NCBI RefSeq assembly: GCF_050920705.1
Contig: NZ_CP154799.1
Span: forward strand, 2,356,001 to 2,420,000
Direction of reading: 5' to 3'
Origin: Regnicoccus_A sp014224355
Lineage (GTDB): Bacteria > Cyanobacteriota > Cyanobacteriia > PCC-6307 > Cyanobiaceae
DNA: 64,000 nucleotides
Numbering within the stretch: the stretch's first letter is position 1; every line of letters begins with the position of its first letter. The translations under genes and the position numbers were made by a program. Below, piece after piece: positions 36,932 to 44,839 of this stretch. Below the pieces are notes generated by a model, which saw nothing but the letters and a program-made list of their open reading frames with translations, did not search any database and was not told where the DNA came from.

Positions 36932-37527
36932 TTCCGGTGATGGGAGAACTGTTGCGAGGACCGTGGCTGCAGCCGTCGGCCACGCACCATGGCCCTCAGG
37001 ATCAGCCCTGGATCGAGCCAGGTCCCCCGGTAGCGGATCCCCCAGTGAAGGTGGGGGCCCGTGGTGCGTCCGCTCAGGCCCACGTGGCCGATCAGCTGGC
37101 CTGCTCTCACCGCCTGACCAGGCCGCAGCAGCACCGGTCCACTGGCGTAGGCGCCAGCTCGCACCTCTCCCGCCAGGTGGCAATACACATGCTCATAGGG
37201 GCCTGAGCGGATCTCCACCCCCACCCCGCAACCGCCGTCGCGGAAGACATCGGACACCACACCGGTCCACCAGTTGCGGATCGGGGAACCCAGGGGTGCG
37301 GCGATGTCGAGGCCGGAGTGCAGTTCCGCACCACCGCCCGGGCCCGTGCGGCGGCCGAAATGGCTGGTGAAGCCGGCAAAGTGCACGATCGGGAACACAC
37401 CTCGGGCCCAGCGAAGCTCCGAGCGGGCAGGAGGGAGCTGCGCCAGGCTCAGCTGCAGCCCCAGAAGTCCAGCGGCGACGCCGCATCGTCTAGAGCAGGC
37501 CGAGGGCATGGAGCGGTCCGCGTCCAC
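36928..37527 (-). CDS. M23-family metallopeptidase (LytM domain)
   Basis: 199 residues, probably exported (hydrophobic stretch ~residues 15-30). The zinc peptidase motifs are HSGLDIAAPLGSPI (first His and Asp) and HLHWGIRYRG (HxH), so it may cut peptidoglycan cross-links. The start is GTG 37527, preceded by GGAG at suitable distance, or ATG 37509; both lie within the end of hemH. The stop overlaps the ilvB start. It belongs to the minus-strand run hemH to the small membrane protein. Confidence 0.85.
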   Translation of the reverse strand: MDADRSMPSACSRRCGVAAGLLGLQLSLAQLPPARSELRWARGVFPIVHFAGFTSHFGRRTGPGGGAELHSGLDIAAPLGSPIRNWWTGVVSDVFRDGGCGVGVEIRSGPYEHVYCHLAGEVRAGAYASGPVLLRPGQAVRAGQLIGHVGLSGRTTGPHLHWGIRYRGTWLDPGLILRAMVRGRRLQPRSSQQFSHHRK

Positions 37528-38665
37528 TCAACAGCTCCAGGAGGAAGGCCGAGAAGCCGAGCATGGCCAACCGACCGTTCCAGACTTCGGAACTGTTGTT
37601 CCAGCCCCAGGCCCATTTGTCCTGGGGATAGAGCTTGACCTGGGTGGGCAGGGCGGCGGCCTGGTCGAGATTCACCTCGGGTCCGGCCTGGGCCTGCTGC
37701 ACCAGGTCGGCCAGTCCCTTGATGAAGGTGGGGTAGGTGTCAAGCGCGGGGACGCGCACGAAGTTGCTGATTCCAGCTTCCGTGGCGATCTCCCGGTACT
37801 CGATGTCGATTTCCTCGAGGGTTTCGATGTGCTCACTCACGAAACTGATCGGCACCACGACCAACTCCTTCACACCCTCCTCCCCGAGCCGCACCAAGGC
37901 TTCGTCGGTGTAGGGCTTGAGCCATTCCACCGGGCCTACCCGGCTCTGGTACGCCAGGGTGTAGGGGTTGTCATGGCCGAGCAGGTCTTCCAACTTGCCC
38001 ATCACCAGCCTGGAGCAGGCTTCGATCTCCTGCTGATAGGGATCACCGGCTTCCTCCACATAGCTCTTCGGCACCCCATGGGCGCTGAAGAAGACATGGG
38101 CGGAGCCGGGATCCTCGCAGCTGCGCACGCCAGCGGCGATCAGCTCCGCCATGGCCAGCACATAACCCGGATGGTCATACCAGCTGCGGATGCAGCGGAT
38201 GGGCAACCTGCTGAAGGAAGGATCGGCCTGGCGCAGGCGTTGCAGCTCCCGGAAACTCGAACCGCTGGTGCTGATCGAGAAATGGGGATAAAGCGGCAGC
38301 ACCACCACCTCATCGACGCCATCCGCCTTGATGTCACCCACGGCTGATTCCGTGAAGGGATGCCAGTAGCGCATCGCCACGTAGGTGGTGGCCTGGACCC
38401 CCCGCTGGCGCAGTTCACTCTGCAGCTCGCGAGCCTGCTGCTCGGTGATGCGGCGCAGGGGTGAGCCGCCGCCGATGGCGCGGTACGCCTCCTTGGACTT
38501 GCTGCTGCGCAGGGTGCTGATCAACCAGGCCAGAGGCTTCTGCAGCAACGGGGTCGGCAGCCGGATGATCTCCGGATCAGCGAACAGGTTGTAGAGAAAA
38601 GGCCCAACATCTTCGATGCGCTCAGGCCCGCCGAGGTTCAGCAACAAAACGCCGACCCTGGCCAT
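37490..38665 (-). CDS. hemH: Ferrochelatase with C-terminal chlorophyll-binding (CAB) domain
   Basis: 391 residues. It inserts Fe2+ into protoporphyrin IX to make haem. Family motifs are VLLLNLGGPE, VLPLYPHFSISTSGSSF, FFSAHGVPKSYVEEAGDPY with the catalytic His, and PISFVSEHIETLEEID with the second metal residue Glu. The last ~40 residues form a helix with EVWNGRLAMLGF, the LHC/HLIP chlorophyll-binding signature known in cyanobacterial ferrochelatases. It is membrane-associated through that helix and divergent from the recombinase gene. Confidence 0.96.
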   Translation of the reverse strand: MARVGVLLLNLGGPERIEDVGPFLYNLFADPEIIRLPTPLLQKPLAWLISTLRSSKSKEAYRAIGGGSPLRRITEQQARELQSELRQRGVQATTYVAMRYWHPFTESAVGDIKADGVDEVVVLPLYPHFSISTSGSSFRELQRLRQADPSFSRLPIRCIRSWYDHPGYVLAMAELIAAGVRSCEDPGSAHVFFSAHGVPKSYVEEAGDPYQQEIEACSRLVMGKLEDLLGHDNPYTLAYQSRVGPVEWLKPYTDEALVRLGEEGVKELVVVPISFVSEHIETLEEIDIEYREIATEAGISNFVRVPALDTYPTFIKGLADLVQQAQAGPEVNLDQAAALPTQVKLYPQDKWAWGWNNSSEVWNGRLAMLGFSAFLLELLSGRGPLHALGLL

Positions 38666-38811
38666 ACCCGAAGTGTTCCGCCGATTGGCTCAGAGCGTAA
38701 CCCTGCTGCTGCCCCCTGGCGGCAGCAGGCGGCGATCGATAAGGTCGGCCGACTCTTCGCTGCGGCGGAGGCCAAGCCAACGTTGCCACCCCGCCCCAGT
38801 CCGGAACCGCT

Positions 38812-39965
38812 CTGACTCCCACCATCGCCGCGATCGACACCGAGCTGCGCCAGGAGAACGACCGCCTGGCGGCCAGTGGCCTCGCCCTGCGGCTGGAGCG
38901 GCGGGGTGGGCGCCTGGCCCTGCGCGGACCCCTTCCCTGCCCACGGGGCGGTCCCCAGCGGGTGCAGCGCCTGAGCCTGGGCCTTGAGGCCACCTCCAGC
39001 GGGCTTATCCAGGCCCGCCGTGAGTTGAAACGGGTGAGCCAGGCCCTGCGCCAAAAGCGTTTTGACTGGAGCGACTGGGGTCGCTCCCAAGCATCGACCT
39101 CGGGGCTGGAGCGGCTCAAGGCCTTTGAAGGGGCTTTCTTCGCCGACCCTCGCCGCCGCCGCAATCCCGCCGGCAGCCGCACCACCTGGACCGCGGCCTA
39201 TCAGCCCTATGTGCGCAGGCTCCGTGTCCTGCTGGAGCAGGGGGAACCCCTGACCAGCGCTCTGCTGGTGCAGGTGCTGGAGGCCTATCCCCCCGCCAGC
39301 CGCAGCCGTCAGCAGTGCGGCACCGCTCTGGCGGCCCTGGCCAGGCAGCTGGAGCTTCCCCTGCCGGAGGATTGGTGCCAGCGAGCTTCCGGCTACGGCC
39401 TGCACCAGGCCCAGTACCGGCGCCTGCCCAGCGATGCCCAGCTGCTGGAGTGGGTGGAGCGCATTCCCAACCCACGCTGGCGCATGGTTTACGGCCTGAT
39501 GGCCACCTACGGACTGCGCAATCACGAGGTGTTCTTCGCTGATCTATCAGCCCTGGCCCCGGGGGGGATCGCGTGATCCGGGTGCTTCCCACCACGAAGA
39601 CGGGGGAGCACCAGGTCTGGCCCTTTCAGCCGGAGTGGGTGGATCGCTTCGAGCTGGCCCCGCTCGGGGAGCGCAGCGAACTGCTTCCCGCCGTCTGCAC
39701 CGATCTCAGGCGCACCACCCTTCAGCAGGTGGGGCGACGGGTGGCGGAACAGTTCCGTCGCTACGACCTGCCCTGCACCCCCTACGACCTGCGTCATGCC
39801 TGGGCCGTGCGCACGATCCACATCGGCCTGCCCGACACGGTGGCGGCGCGGATGATGGGCCACTCGGTGGCGATTCACACCCGCACCTACCACCACTGGA
39901 TCACGCGGCGTGACCAGCAGCAAGCCGTGGATGCCGCCCTCGCCAGGCTTCGGCCGACCCCCTGA
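38812..39965 (+). CDS. Tyrosine recombinase (phage integrase family), frameshifted
   Basis: Coding similarity reads from about 38812 (RLAASGLALRLERRGGRLAL resembles an N-terminal arm domain). The first standard start is GTG 38962; a stop at 38740 limits any extension. The catalytic set is complete across two frames: Arg in YGLRNHEVFF, Lys in TTKTGEHQVW, HxxR in DLRHAWAVR, His in MMGHS and Tyr in TRTYHHW. The frames meet at seven G (39561-39567). With eight, APGG continues as DRVIRVLPTTKTG. Retention of every active-site residue argues that the break is a sequence error. No att repeats or tRNA are next to it, so it may be a resident rather than mobile integrase. Confidence 0.75.
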
Positions 39966-40012
39966 GCGGGCCAGCACGCCAGAGTGACCATCGGTTCTCG
40001 AGCTCAGCGCCC

Positions 40013-40675
40013 ATGTCCGATCAACTCGATCAGGTGGCTGCGGAGCTCGGCCCCGGCGGTGACCTTGCTCCCGAGCGCGACGCTGAGGCCTACCGCCGAC
40101 GGATGGAGCGCCGCCGGGAGGTGCAGCAGCAACGGGTGGGGGAGCGCAGCCTCGAGAAGGGCCTGGTGCTGGTGTTCACCGGTGACGGCAAGGGCAAGAC
40201 CACCGCGGCCCTGGGCCTGGTGCTGCGCACGCTTGGGCACGGCGAGAGCGTGGCGGTGGTGCAGTTCATCAAGGGCGGATGGCAGCCGGGAGAAGCCCGG
40301 GCCCTGCAGCGGTTCGGCGACGACCTGGCCTGGCATGCCCTCGGCGAGGGCTTCACCTGGGAGACCCAGGACCGGGAGCGGGATCGGGCGCTGGTTCAGC
40401 AGGCCTGGCAGCGGTCGATGGGGTATCTCGCGGAGCCCGAGCGCAGGTTGGTGGTGCTCGATGAGGTGAATGTGGCCCTGAAGCTGGGCTACCTGGAGCT
40501 GGATCAGGTGCTCGAGGGCCTCGACCGTCGCCCTCCCTTCACCCATGTGGCCCTGACGGGCCGGGGGGCACCCCAGGGGCTGGTGGACCGCGCCGATCTC
40601 GTCACCGAGATGCGGCTGGTGCGCCATCCCTTTCGCGAGCAGGGTGTCAAAGCCCAGGCGGGCATCGAGTTCTGA
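40013..40675 (+). CDS. cobO: Cob(I)yrinic acid a,c-diamide adenosyltransferase
   Basis: 220 residues of the CobA/CobO/BtuR family, which adds the adenosyl group to corrinoids in cobamide synthesis. The P-loop is GDGKGKTTAAL, preceded by an N-terminal helix (RRRMERRREVQQQRV) typical of CobO. VVQFIKGGW and VVLDEVNVALKLGYL follow. It stands alone between the recombinase and pyrH; cobK at 62 kb is the only other corrin gene in the window. Confidence 0.93.
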   Translation: MSDQLDQVAAELGPGGDLAPERDAEAYRRRMERRREVQQQRVGERSLEKGLVLVFTGDGKGKTTAALGLVLRTLGHGESVAVVQFIKGGWQPGEARALQRFGDDLAWHALGEGFTWETQDRERDRALVQQAWQRSMGYLAEPERRLVVLDEVNVALKLGYLELDQVLEGLDRRPPFTHVALTGRGAPQGLVDRADLVTEMRLVRHPFREQGVKAQAGIEF

Positions 40676-40754
40676 GCCTGGCAACTGGGATTCAGTGCTC
40701 GCGGCCGAGCTTGCTACTGTTCCGGCGACTGTGGTCCGCGTGCGCTGAATTCCG

Positions 40755-41468
40755 ATGGCTTACCAGCGCGTTCTGCTCAAACTCAGCGGTGAAGCGCTGA
40801 TGGGCGAGCAGGGCTACGGCATCGATCCCGCCATCGTCCAGGCCATCGCCGCCGATGTCTCGGCAGTGGTCACCGCAGGCAAGCAACTGGCCATCGTGGT
40901 GGGCGGCGGCAACATCTTCCGGGGTCTGAAGGGTTCCTCGGCAGGCATGGACCGTGCCACCGCCGACTACGTGGGCATGCTGGCCACGGTGATGAACGCC
41001 ATCACCCTGCAGGACGCCCTGGAGCGGGAGGGAGTCCCCACCCGCGTGCAGACCGCCATCGCCATGCAGGAAATCGCTGAGCCCTACATCCGTCGCCGCG
41101 CCATTCGCCATCTGGAGAAGGGACGGGTGGTGGTGTTCGGGGCCGGCTGCGGCAATCCCTTTTTCACCACCGACACCACGGCAGCCCTGCGGGCCGCCGA
41201 GATCAACGCCGACGTGGTGCTCAAGGCCACCAAGGTGGATGGTGTCTACGACAAGGACCCGGCCCACCACGCCGACGCCGTTCGTTACGACCAGCTCACC
41301 TTCCAGGATGTGCTCAGCGGTGAGCTGGCCGTCATGGACAGCACCGCCATCGCCCTCTGCAAGGACAACGCCATCCCGATCGTGGTCTTCGACCTGTTCG
41401 GGCCCGGCAACATCGGCCGCGCCATCGACGGCGAGCCGATCGGCACCCGCATTCTTCCCGCCGGCTGA
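40755..41468 (+). CDS. pyrH: UMP kinase
   Basis: 237 residues, hexameric amino-acid-kinase fold; phosphorylates UMP to UDP. Motifs: LLKLSGEALMGEQGYGIDP at the N-terminus, VVGGGNIFRG (phosphate loop), GAGCGNPFFTTDTTAALRA and TKVDGVYDKDP. It is followed 24 bases later by frr, the usual bacterial pair. Unlike the upstream-pathway pyr genes in this window, it is intact. Confidence 0.97.
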   Translation: MAYQRVLLKLSGEALMGEQGYGIDPAIVQAIAADVSAVVTAGKQLAIVVGGGNIFRGLKGSSAGMDRATADYVGMLATVMNAITLQDALEREGVPTRVQTAIAMQEIAEPYIRRRAIRHLEKGRVVVFGAGCGNPFFTTDTTAALRAAEINADVVLKATKVDGVYDKDPAHHADAVRYDQLTFQDVLSGELAVMDSTAIALCKDNAIPIVVFDLFGPGNIGRAIDGEPIGTRILPAG

Positions 41469-41492
41469 AGCCGGAGTCTCTTGATAGCACCC

Positions 41493-42032
41493 ATGGACCT
41501 CGAAGCCAGCATGCGCAAGTCGCTGGAAGCCACCCAGCGCACCTTCAACACCATCCGCACCGGTCGGGCCAACCCTTCCCTGCTCGACAAGATCACCATC
41601 GAGTACTACGGCACCGAGACCCCGCTGCGGTCGGTGGCCAGCCTCTCCACCCCCGATTCCCAGACGATCCAGATCCAGCCCTTCGACACCGCCGCCATGC
41701 CGGCGATCGAGAAGGCCATCGCCATGAGTGATCTCGGCCTGACACCCAACAACGACGGACGCCTGATCCGCATCAACATTCCCCCGCTCACCGCCGACCG
41801 TCGCAAGGAGTTCTGCAAACTGGCCGCCCGCTATGCCGAAGACGGCAAAGTGGGCTTGCGCAACATCCGCCGCGACGCGATCGACAAGGTCAAGAAGCTG
41901 GAGAAGGAGGGTGAGCTCTCCGAGGATCAGAGCCGCGACGAGCAGGACAAGGTCCAGAAACTGACCGACCGCTTCGTCGCCGAACTGGAGAAGAGTCTCG
42001 CGGAGAAGGAAGCCGACATCCTCAAGGTGTGA
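41493..42032 (+). CDS. frr: Ribosome recycling factor
   Basis: 179 residues, the normal RRF length, starting at ATG 41493 (a TTG 12 bases upstream is less likely). It releases ribosomes after termination with EF-G. Conserved parts: TIRTGRANPSLLDKITIEYY, IQPFDTAAMPAIEKAI, IRINIPPLTADRRKEF and RRDAIDKVKKLEKEG. The stop overlaps the next GTG start (GTGA), coupling it to the oxidoreductase gene. Confidence 0.97.
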   Translation: MDLEASMRKSLEATQRTFNTIRTGRANPSLLDKITIEYYGTETPLRSVASLSTPDSQTIQIQPFDTAAMPAIEKAIAMSDLGLTPNNDGRLIRINIPPLTADRRKEFCKLAARYAEDGKVGLRNIRRDAIDKVKKLEKEGELSEDQSRDEQDKVQKLTDRFVAELEKSLAEKEADILKV

Positions 42033-43189
42033 GCGTGGCCGCTGCGGAGTCGTCCACCGACACCGATGTGATCGTGGTGGGCGCCGGGGCGGCCGGGGCG
42101 GCTGCGGCCTATCACCTGGCGGCCAGAGGCCGGAGGGTTCGGTTGCTGGAGGCTGGCCGCCTGCCCCGGCCCAAGCCCTGTGGAGGCGGCATGGCGGCGT
42201 CCGTGCAGCGCCTCTTCCCCTTTGATCTCACCCCGGCGGTCGATCGGGTGATCACCAAGGTGCGCTTCACCTGGTGCCTGGAGGATCCGGTGATGGCGGA
42301 ACTGCCGGGGGAAGCGCCCTTCTGGATCGTGCGCCGCTCACGCCTGGATGAGTTCCTGGCAGAGCAGGCTGTGGCCTGCGGGGCCGATCTGCTCGAGGCC
42401 ACCGCCGTGGAGGCGATCACGCGGGAAGGCAATCACTGGCGCGTGCACACGGTCCGGGGCTCCCAGCTCAGCGCCAGAGCCGTGGTGATTGCCGATGGGG
42501 CCAGCTCAGCGTTCACCCATCCCCTGGGCCTGGGATCACCCCAGCCCCGCTTTGCCTCGGCCGTGTCGGTGGAGGTGGAGGGTGAGGTGCTCGAGCCCGA
42601 CACGGCTCATTTCGAATTCGGTCTGGTCCGCCATGGCTTCAGCTGGGCCTTCCCCCGCAAGGGGGGGCTCAGCATCGGTGTGGGCAGCTTCATCGGCCGC
42701 GAGCCTCTGGAGGCCGAAGCCGTGCTGGCGCGCCTGCTGCCCAGTTTCGGGCTCCCTCCGGGCAGTGGTGAGCGACAGGTCTGCCCCTTGCGGGTCTGGG
42801 ATGGCCATCACCGGCTGCACCATGAGGCCGGGGCCGTGGTGGTGGGGGATGCGGCCTCGCTGGTGGACCCTTTCCTGGCGGAGGGACTGCGCCCCGCTCT
42901 GCTCAGCGGCACCAGGGCCGCTGAGGCCCTCGACCGCTGGCTGGGCGGTGAGACCAAGGCTTTGGCGGGCTACAGCGACAGTCTGCGAACGGAATGGGGG
43001 CAGTCGATGGCCTGGGGCCGACGCATTGCCCAGGTGTTCTACAGGCTGCCCAGGGTGGGGTATCAACTGGGGGTGAAACGCCCTACGGCACCCCGACGCA
43101 TCGCCCAGATCCTTTCCGGAGAAATGGGCTATGGCGACATCGCCCAGCGGGTGATCCGCCGCCTGATGTTCAGCCGTGGTCAGGGTTAA
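42029..43189 (+). CDS. Geranylgeranyl reductase family FAD-dependent oxidoreductase
   Basis: 386 residues from GTG 42029, overlapping the frr stop. The dinucleotide motif VVGAGAAGAAAAY, the PKPCGGGM motif diagnostic of the ChlP/geranylgeranyl reductase superfamily, and GDAASLVDPFLAEGLRPALL identify the family. These enzymes reduce isoprenoid chains for chlorophyll, tocopherol or lipid synthesis. The sequence is shorter and more divergent than typical ChlP, so a paralogue is likely. Its tail meets the convergent cNMP-binding gene with a four-base overlap. Confidence 0.87.
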   Translation: MSVAAAESSTDTDVIVVGAGAAGAAAAYHLAARGRRVRLLEAGRLPRPKPCGGGMAASVQRLFPFDLTPAVDRVITKVRFTWCLEDPVMAELPGEAPFWIVRRSRLDEFLAEQAVACGADLLEATAVEAITREGNHWRVHTVRGSQLSARAVVIADGASSAFTHPLGLGSPQPRFASAVSVEVEGEVLEPDTAHFEFGLVRHGFSWAFPRKGGLSIGVGSFIGREPLEAEAVLARLLPSFGLPPGSGERQVCPLRVWDGHHRLHHEAGAVVVGDAASLVDPFLAEGLRPALLSGTRAAEALDRWLGGETKALAGYSDSLRTEWGQSMAWGRRIAQVFYRLPRVGYQLGVKRPTAPRRIAQILSGEMGYGDIAQRVIRRLMFSRGQG

Positions 43190-43560
43190 CGCAGGCAATC
43201 CTTGAGCTGCCGCAGACGTTGATCGATCGAGCTGAGCAGTTCAATCGCGAACATCGGTGATTCCTGAACGGCAAAGAGGAATTTCTCCCGGTTCATCACC
43301 AGGATCCTGCAGGGTGTGATGGCCCTGGCATTGCCGTAACGGCGGTGGTCTGGGGTGACCAGGGCACCGGCACCGAAGACATCACCCTCCCTGATCTCCT
43401 CGTGGCCGGCGTCACCGTTCCAGCTCAGCTGGACGCTGCCCTGCAGCAGGCCGAACATGCAATCGCCTGATTCGCCGGCCCTGAAGATCAGATCGCCGAC
43501 TTCATATTCGCGCACCTCTCCCTGGCTGGCGAGGGAACGCAGGGTGTCGAGGGCATTCAC
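43186..43560 (-). CDS. Cyclic nucleotide-binding domain protein without DNA-binding domain
   Basis: 124 residues from GTG 43560. A single CRP-type beta-roll is visible: YEVGDLIFRAGESGDCMFGL, GSVQLSWNG, IREGDVFGAGALV and RILVMNREKFLFAV. The phosphate-binding cassette is unconventional, so cAMP binding is uncertain. No helix-turn-helix follows. It lies 35 bases after the tal stop on the same strand and might be co-transcribed. Confidence 0.8.
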   Translation of the reverse strand: MNALDTLRSLASQGEVREYEVGDLIFRAGESGDCMFGLLQGSVQLSWNGDAGHEEIREGDVFGAGALVTPDHRRYGNARAITPCRILVMNREKFLFAVQESPMFAIELLSSIDQRLRQLKDCLR

Positions 43561-43595
43561 GGATTCTGGCCTCGGTTGTGCAGCCAGTCTGCAGC

Positions 43596-44774
43596 TCAGG
43601 CGCCGACGGCGGAGAGGGCCAGGGGCGCACCAAGGCCGCCGCGGACGTCTTCGGGGACCAGCCTGCCGTCGTGATCGGTGTCGAGGGCGTCGAAGACAGC
43701 ATCGCTGCCCAGCCATTCCTCGCGGGTGATGCAGCCATCGCCATCCATGTCGTTGAGCAGGAAGATTTCCTGGGCGGCATGGGCAAAGGCGGCCTCGCCT
43801 TCCAGCTCGGCCAGCCGATGGGCCAGCTGGGCCTCGAGGGTCTCGATGGCCTTGCTGAAGCCGCGGATGCCCTCATCGAGCTTTTCGGTAGCCATGCGAT
43901 CGGCGGCCATGGCGGCATTGAAGTCGCTGAACTCCAGGCTGAATTGCGCCTCGGTGGCCGCCGGGTTGCCTGGATCGAGCTTGCGCAGCAAAGGGGCTTC
44001 GGTGCGGCGCAACTGATCCAGAAGCTTGGGTGAAATCGTGAGCAGATCACAACCAGCCAGCTCGATGATCTCCTCGATGTTTCGGAAGCTCGCCCCCATC
44101 ACTTCGGTGCGATATCCGTATGTTTTGTAGTAGTTGAAGATCTTGGTGACGGAGATCACGCCGGGATCTTCAGGGCCTGGGTAGTGCTCGCGGCCGGTGT
44201 CATGCTTGTACCAATCAAGGATGCGACCAACGAATGGGGAGATCAGGGTGACACCGGCCTCGGCGCAGGCCACGGCCTGGGTGAAGCTGAACAGCAGGGT
44301 GAGATTGCAGTGGATCCCCTCTTTCTCCAGCGCTTCAGCGGCCTTGATTCCCTCCCAGGTGGAAGCGATCTTGATCAGCACGCGCTCCTTGCCGATACCG
44401 ACCTGCTCATAGAGACCGATGAGTTTGCGGGCCTTCTCGATGGTGGCCTCGGTGTCGAAGCTGAGCCTGGCGTCCACCTCGGTGGAGACCCGCCCAGGCA
44501 CGATCTGGAGAATCTCCTTGCCGAAGGTCACGCAGATTTCATCGAGGGCTTCAAGCACCACCTCCTCTGCGGGTGCCGCTGCACCGATCACCTGCCTGGA
44601 GGCCTTGAGGGACTCATCGATCAACCTCTGATACAGCGGAATCTGGGCGGCCGCCAGGATCAGGGAAGGATTGGTGGTGGCGTCGCGGGGTGTGAACTGC
44701 TTGATCGCTTCGAGTTCACCGGTGTCGGCGACGACCACCGTCATGGCCGAGAGTTGATCGAGCAGGTTGGGCAT
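43596..44774 (-). CDS. tal: Transaldolase with C-terminal EF-hand pair
   Basis: 392 residues from ATG 44774 (another ATG lies six codons upstream). The transaldolase barrel contains DATTNPSLI, the Schiff-base Lys in VLIKIASTWEGIKAAE and TLISPFVGRILDWY. It exchanges three-carbon units in the pentose phosphate pathway. The last ~60 residues carry two calcium-binding loops, DMDGDGCITREE and DTDHDGRLVPED, with the expected acidic spacing. This fusion is known in cyanobacteria and suggests Ca2+ sensitivity, though none is demonstrated here. Confidence 0.95.
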   Translation of the reverse strand: MPNLLDQLSAMTVVVADTGELEAIKQFTPRDATTNPSLILAAAQIPLYQRLIDESLKASRQVIGAAAPAEEVVLEALDEICVTFGKEILQIVPGRVSTEVDARLSFDTEATIEKARKLIGLYEQVGIGKERVLIKIASTWEGIKAAEALEKEGIHCNLTLLFSFTQAVACAEAGVTLISPFVGRILDWYKHDTGREHYPGPEDPGVISVTKIFNYYKTYGYRTEVMGASFRNIEEIIELAGCDLLTISPKLLDQLRRTEAPLLRKLDPGNPAATEAQFSLEFSDFNAAMAADRMATEKLDEGIRGFSKAIETLEAQLAHRLAELEGEAAFAHAAQEIFLLNDMDGDGCITREEWLGSDAVFDALDTDHDGRLVPEDVRGGLGAPLALSAVGA

Positions 44775-44839
44775 GTCTCCATGCATCAGCATCTGGGCTG
44801 GAGGCTAGCCAGGCACAGCCGTGCCCAGCCCGTGAGTCC

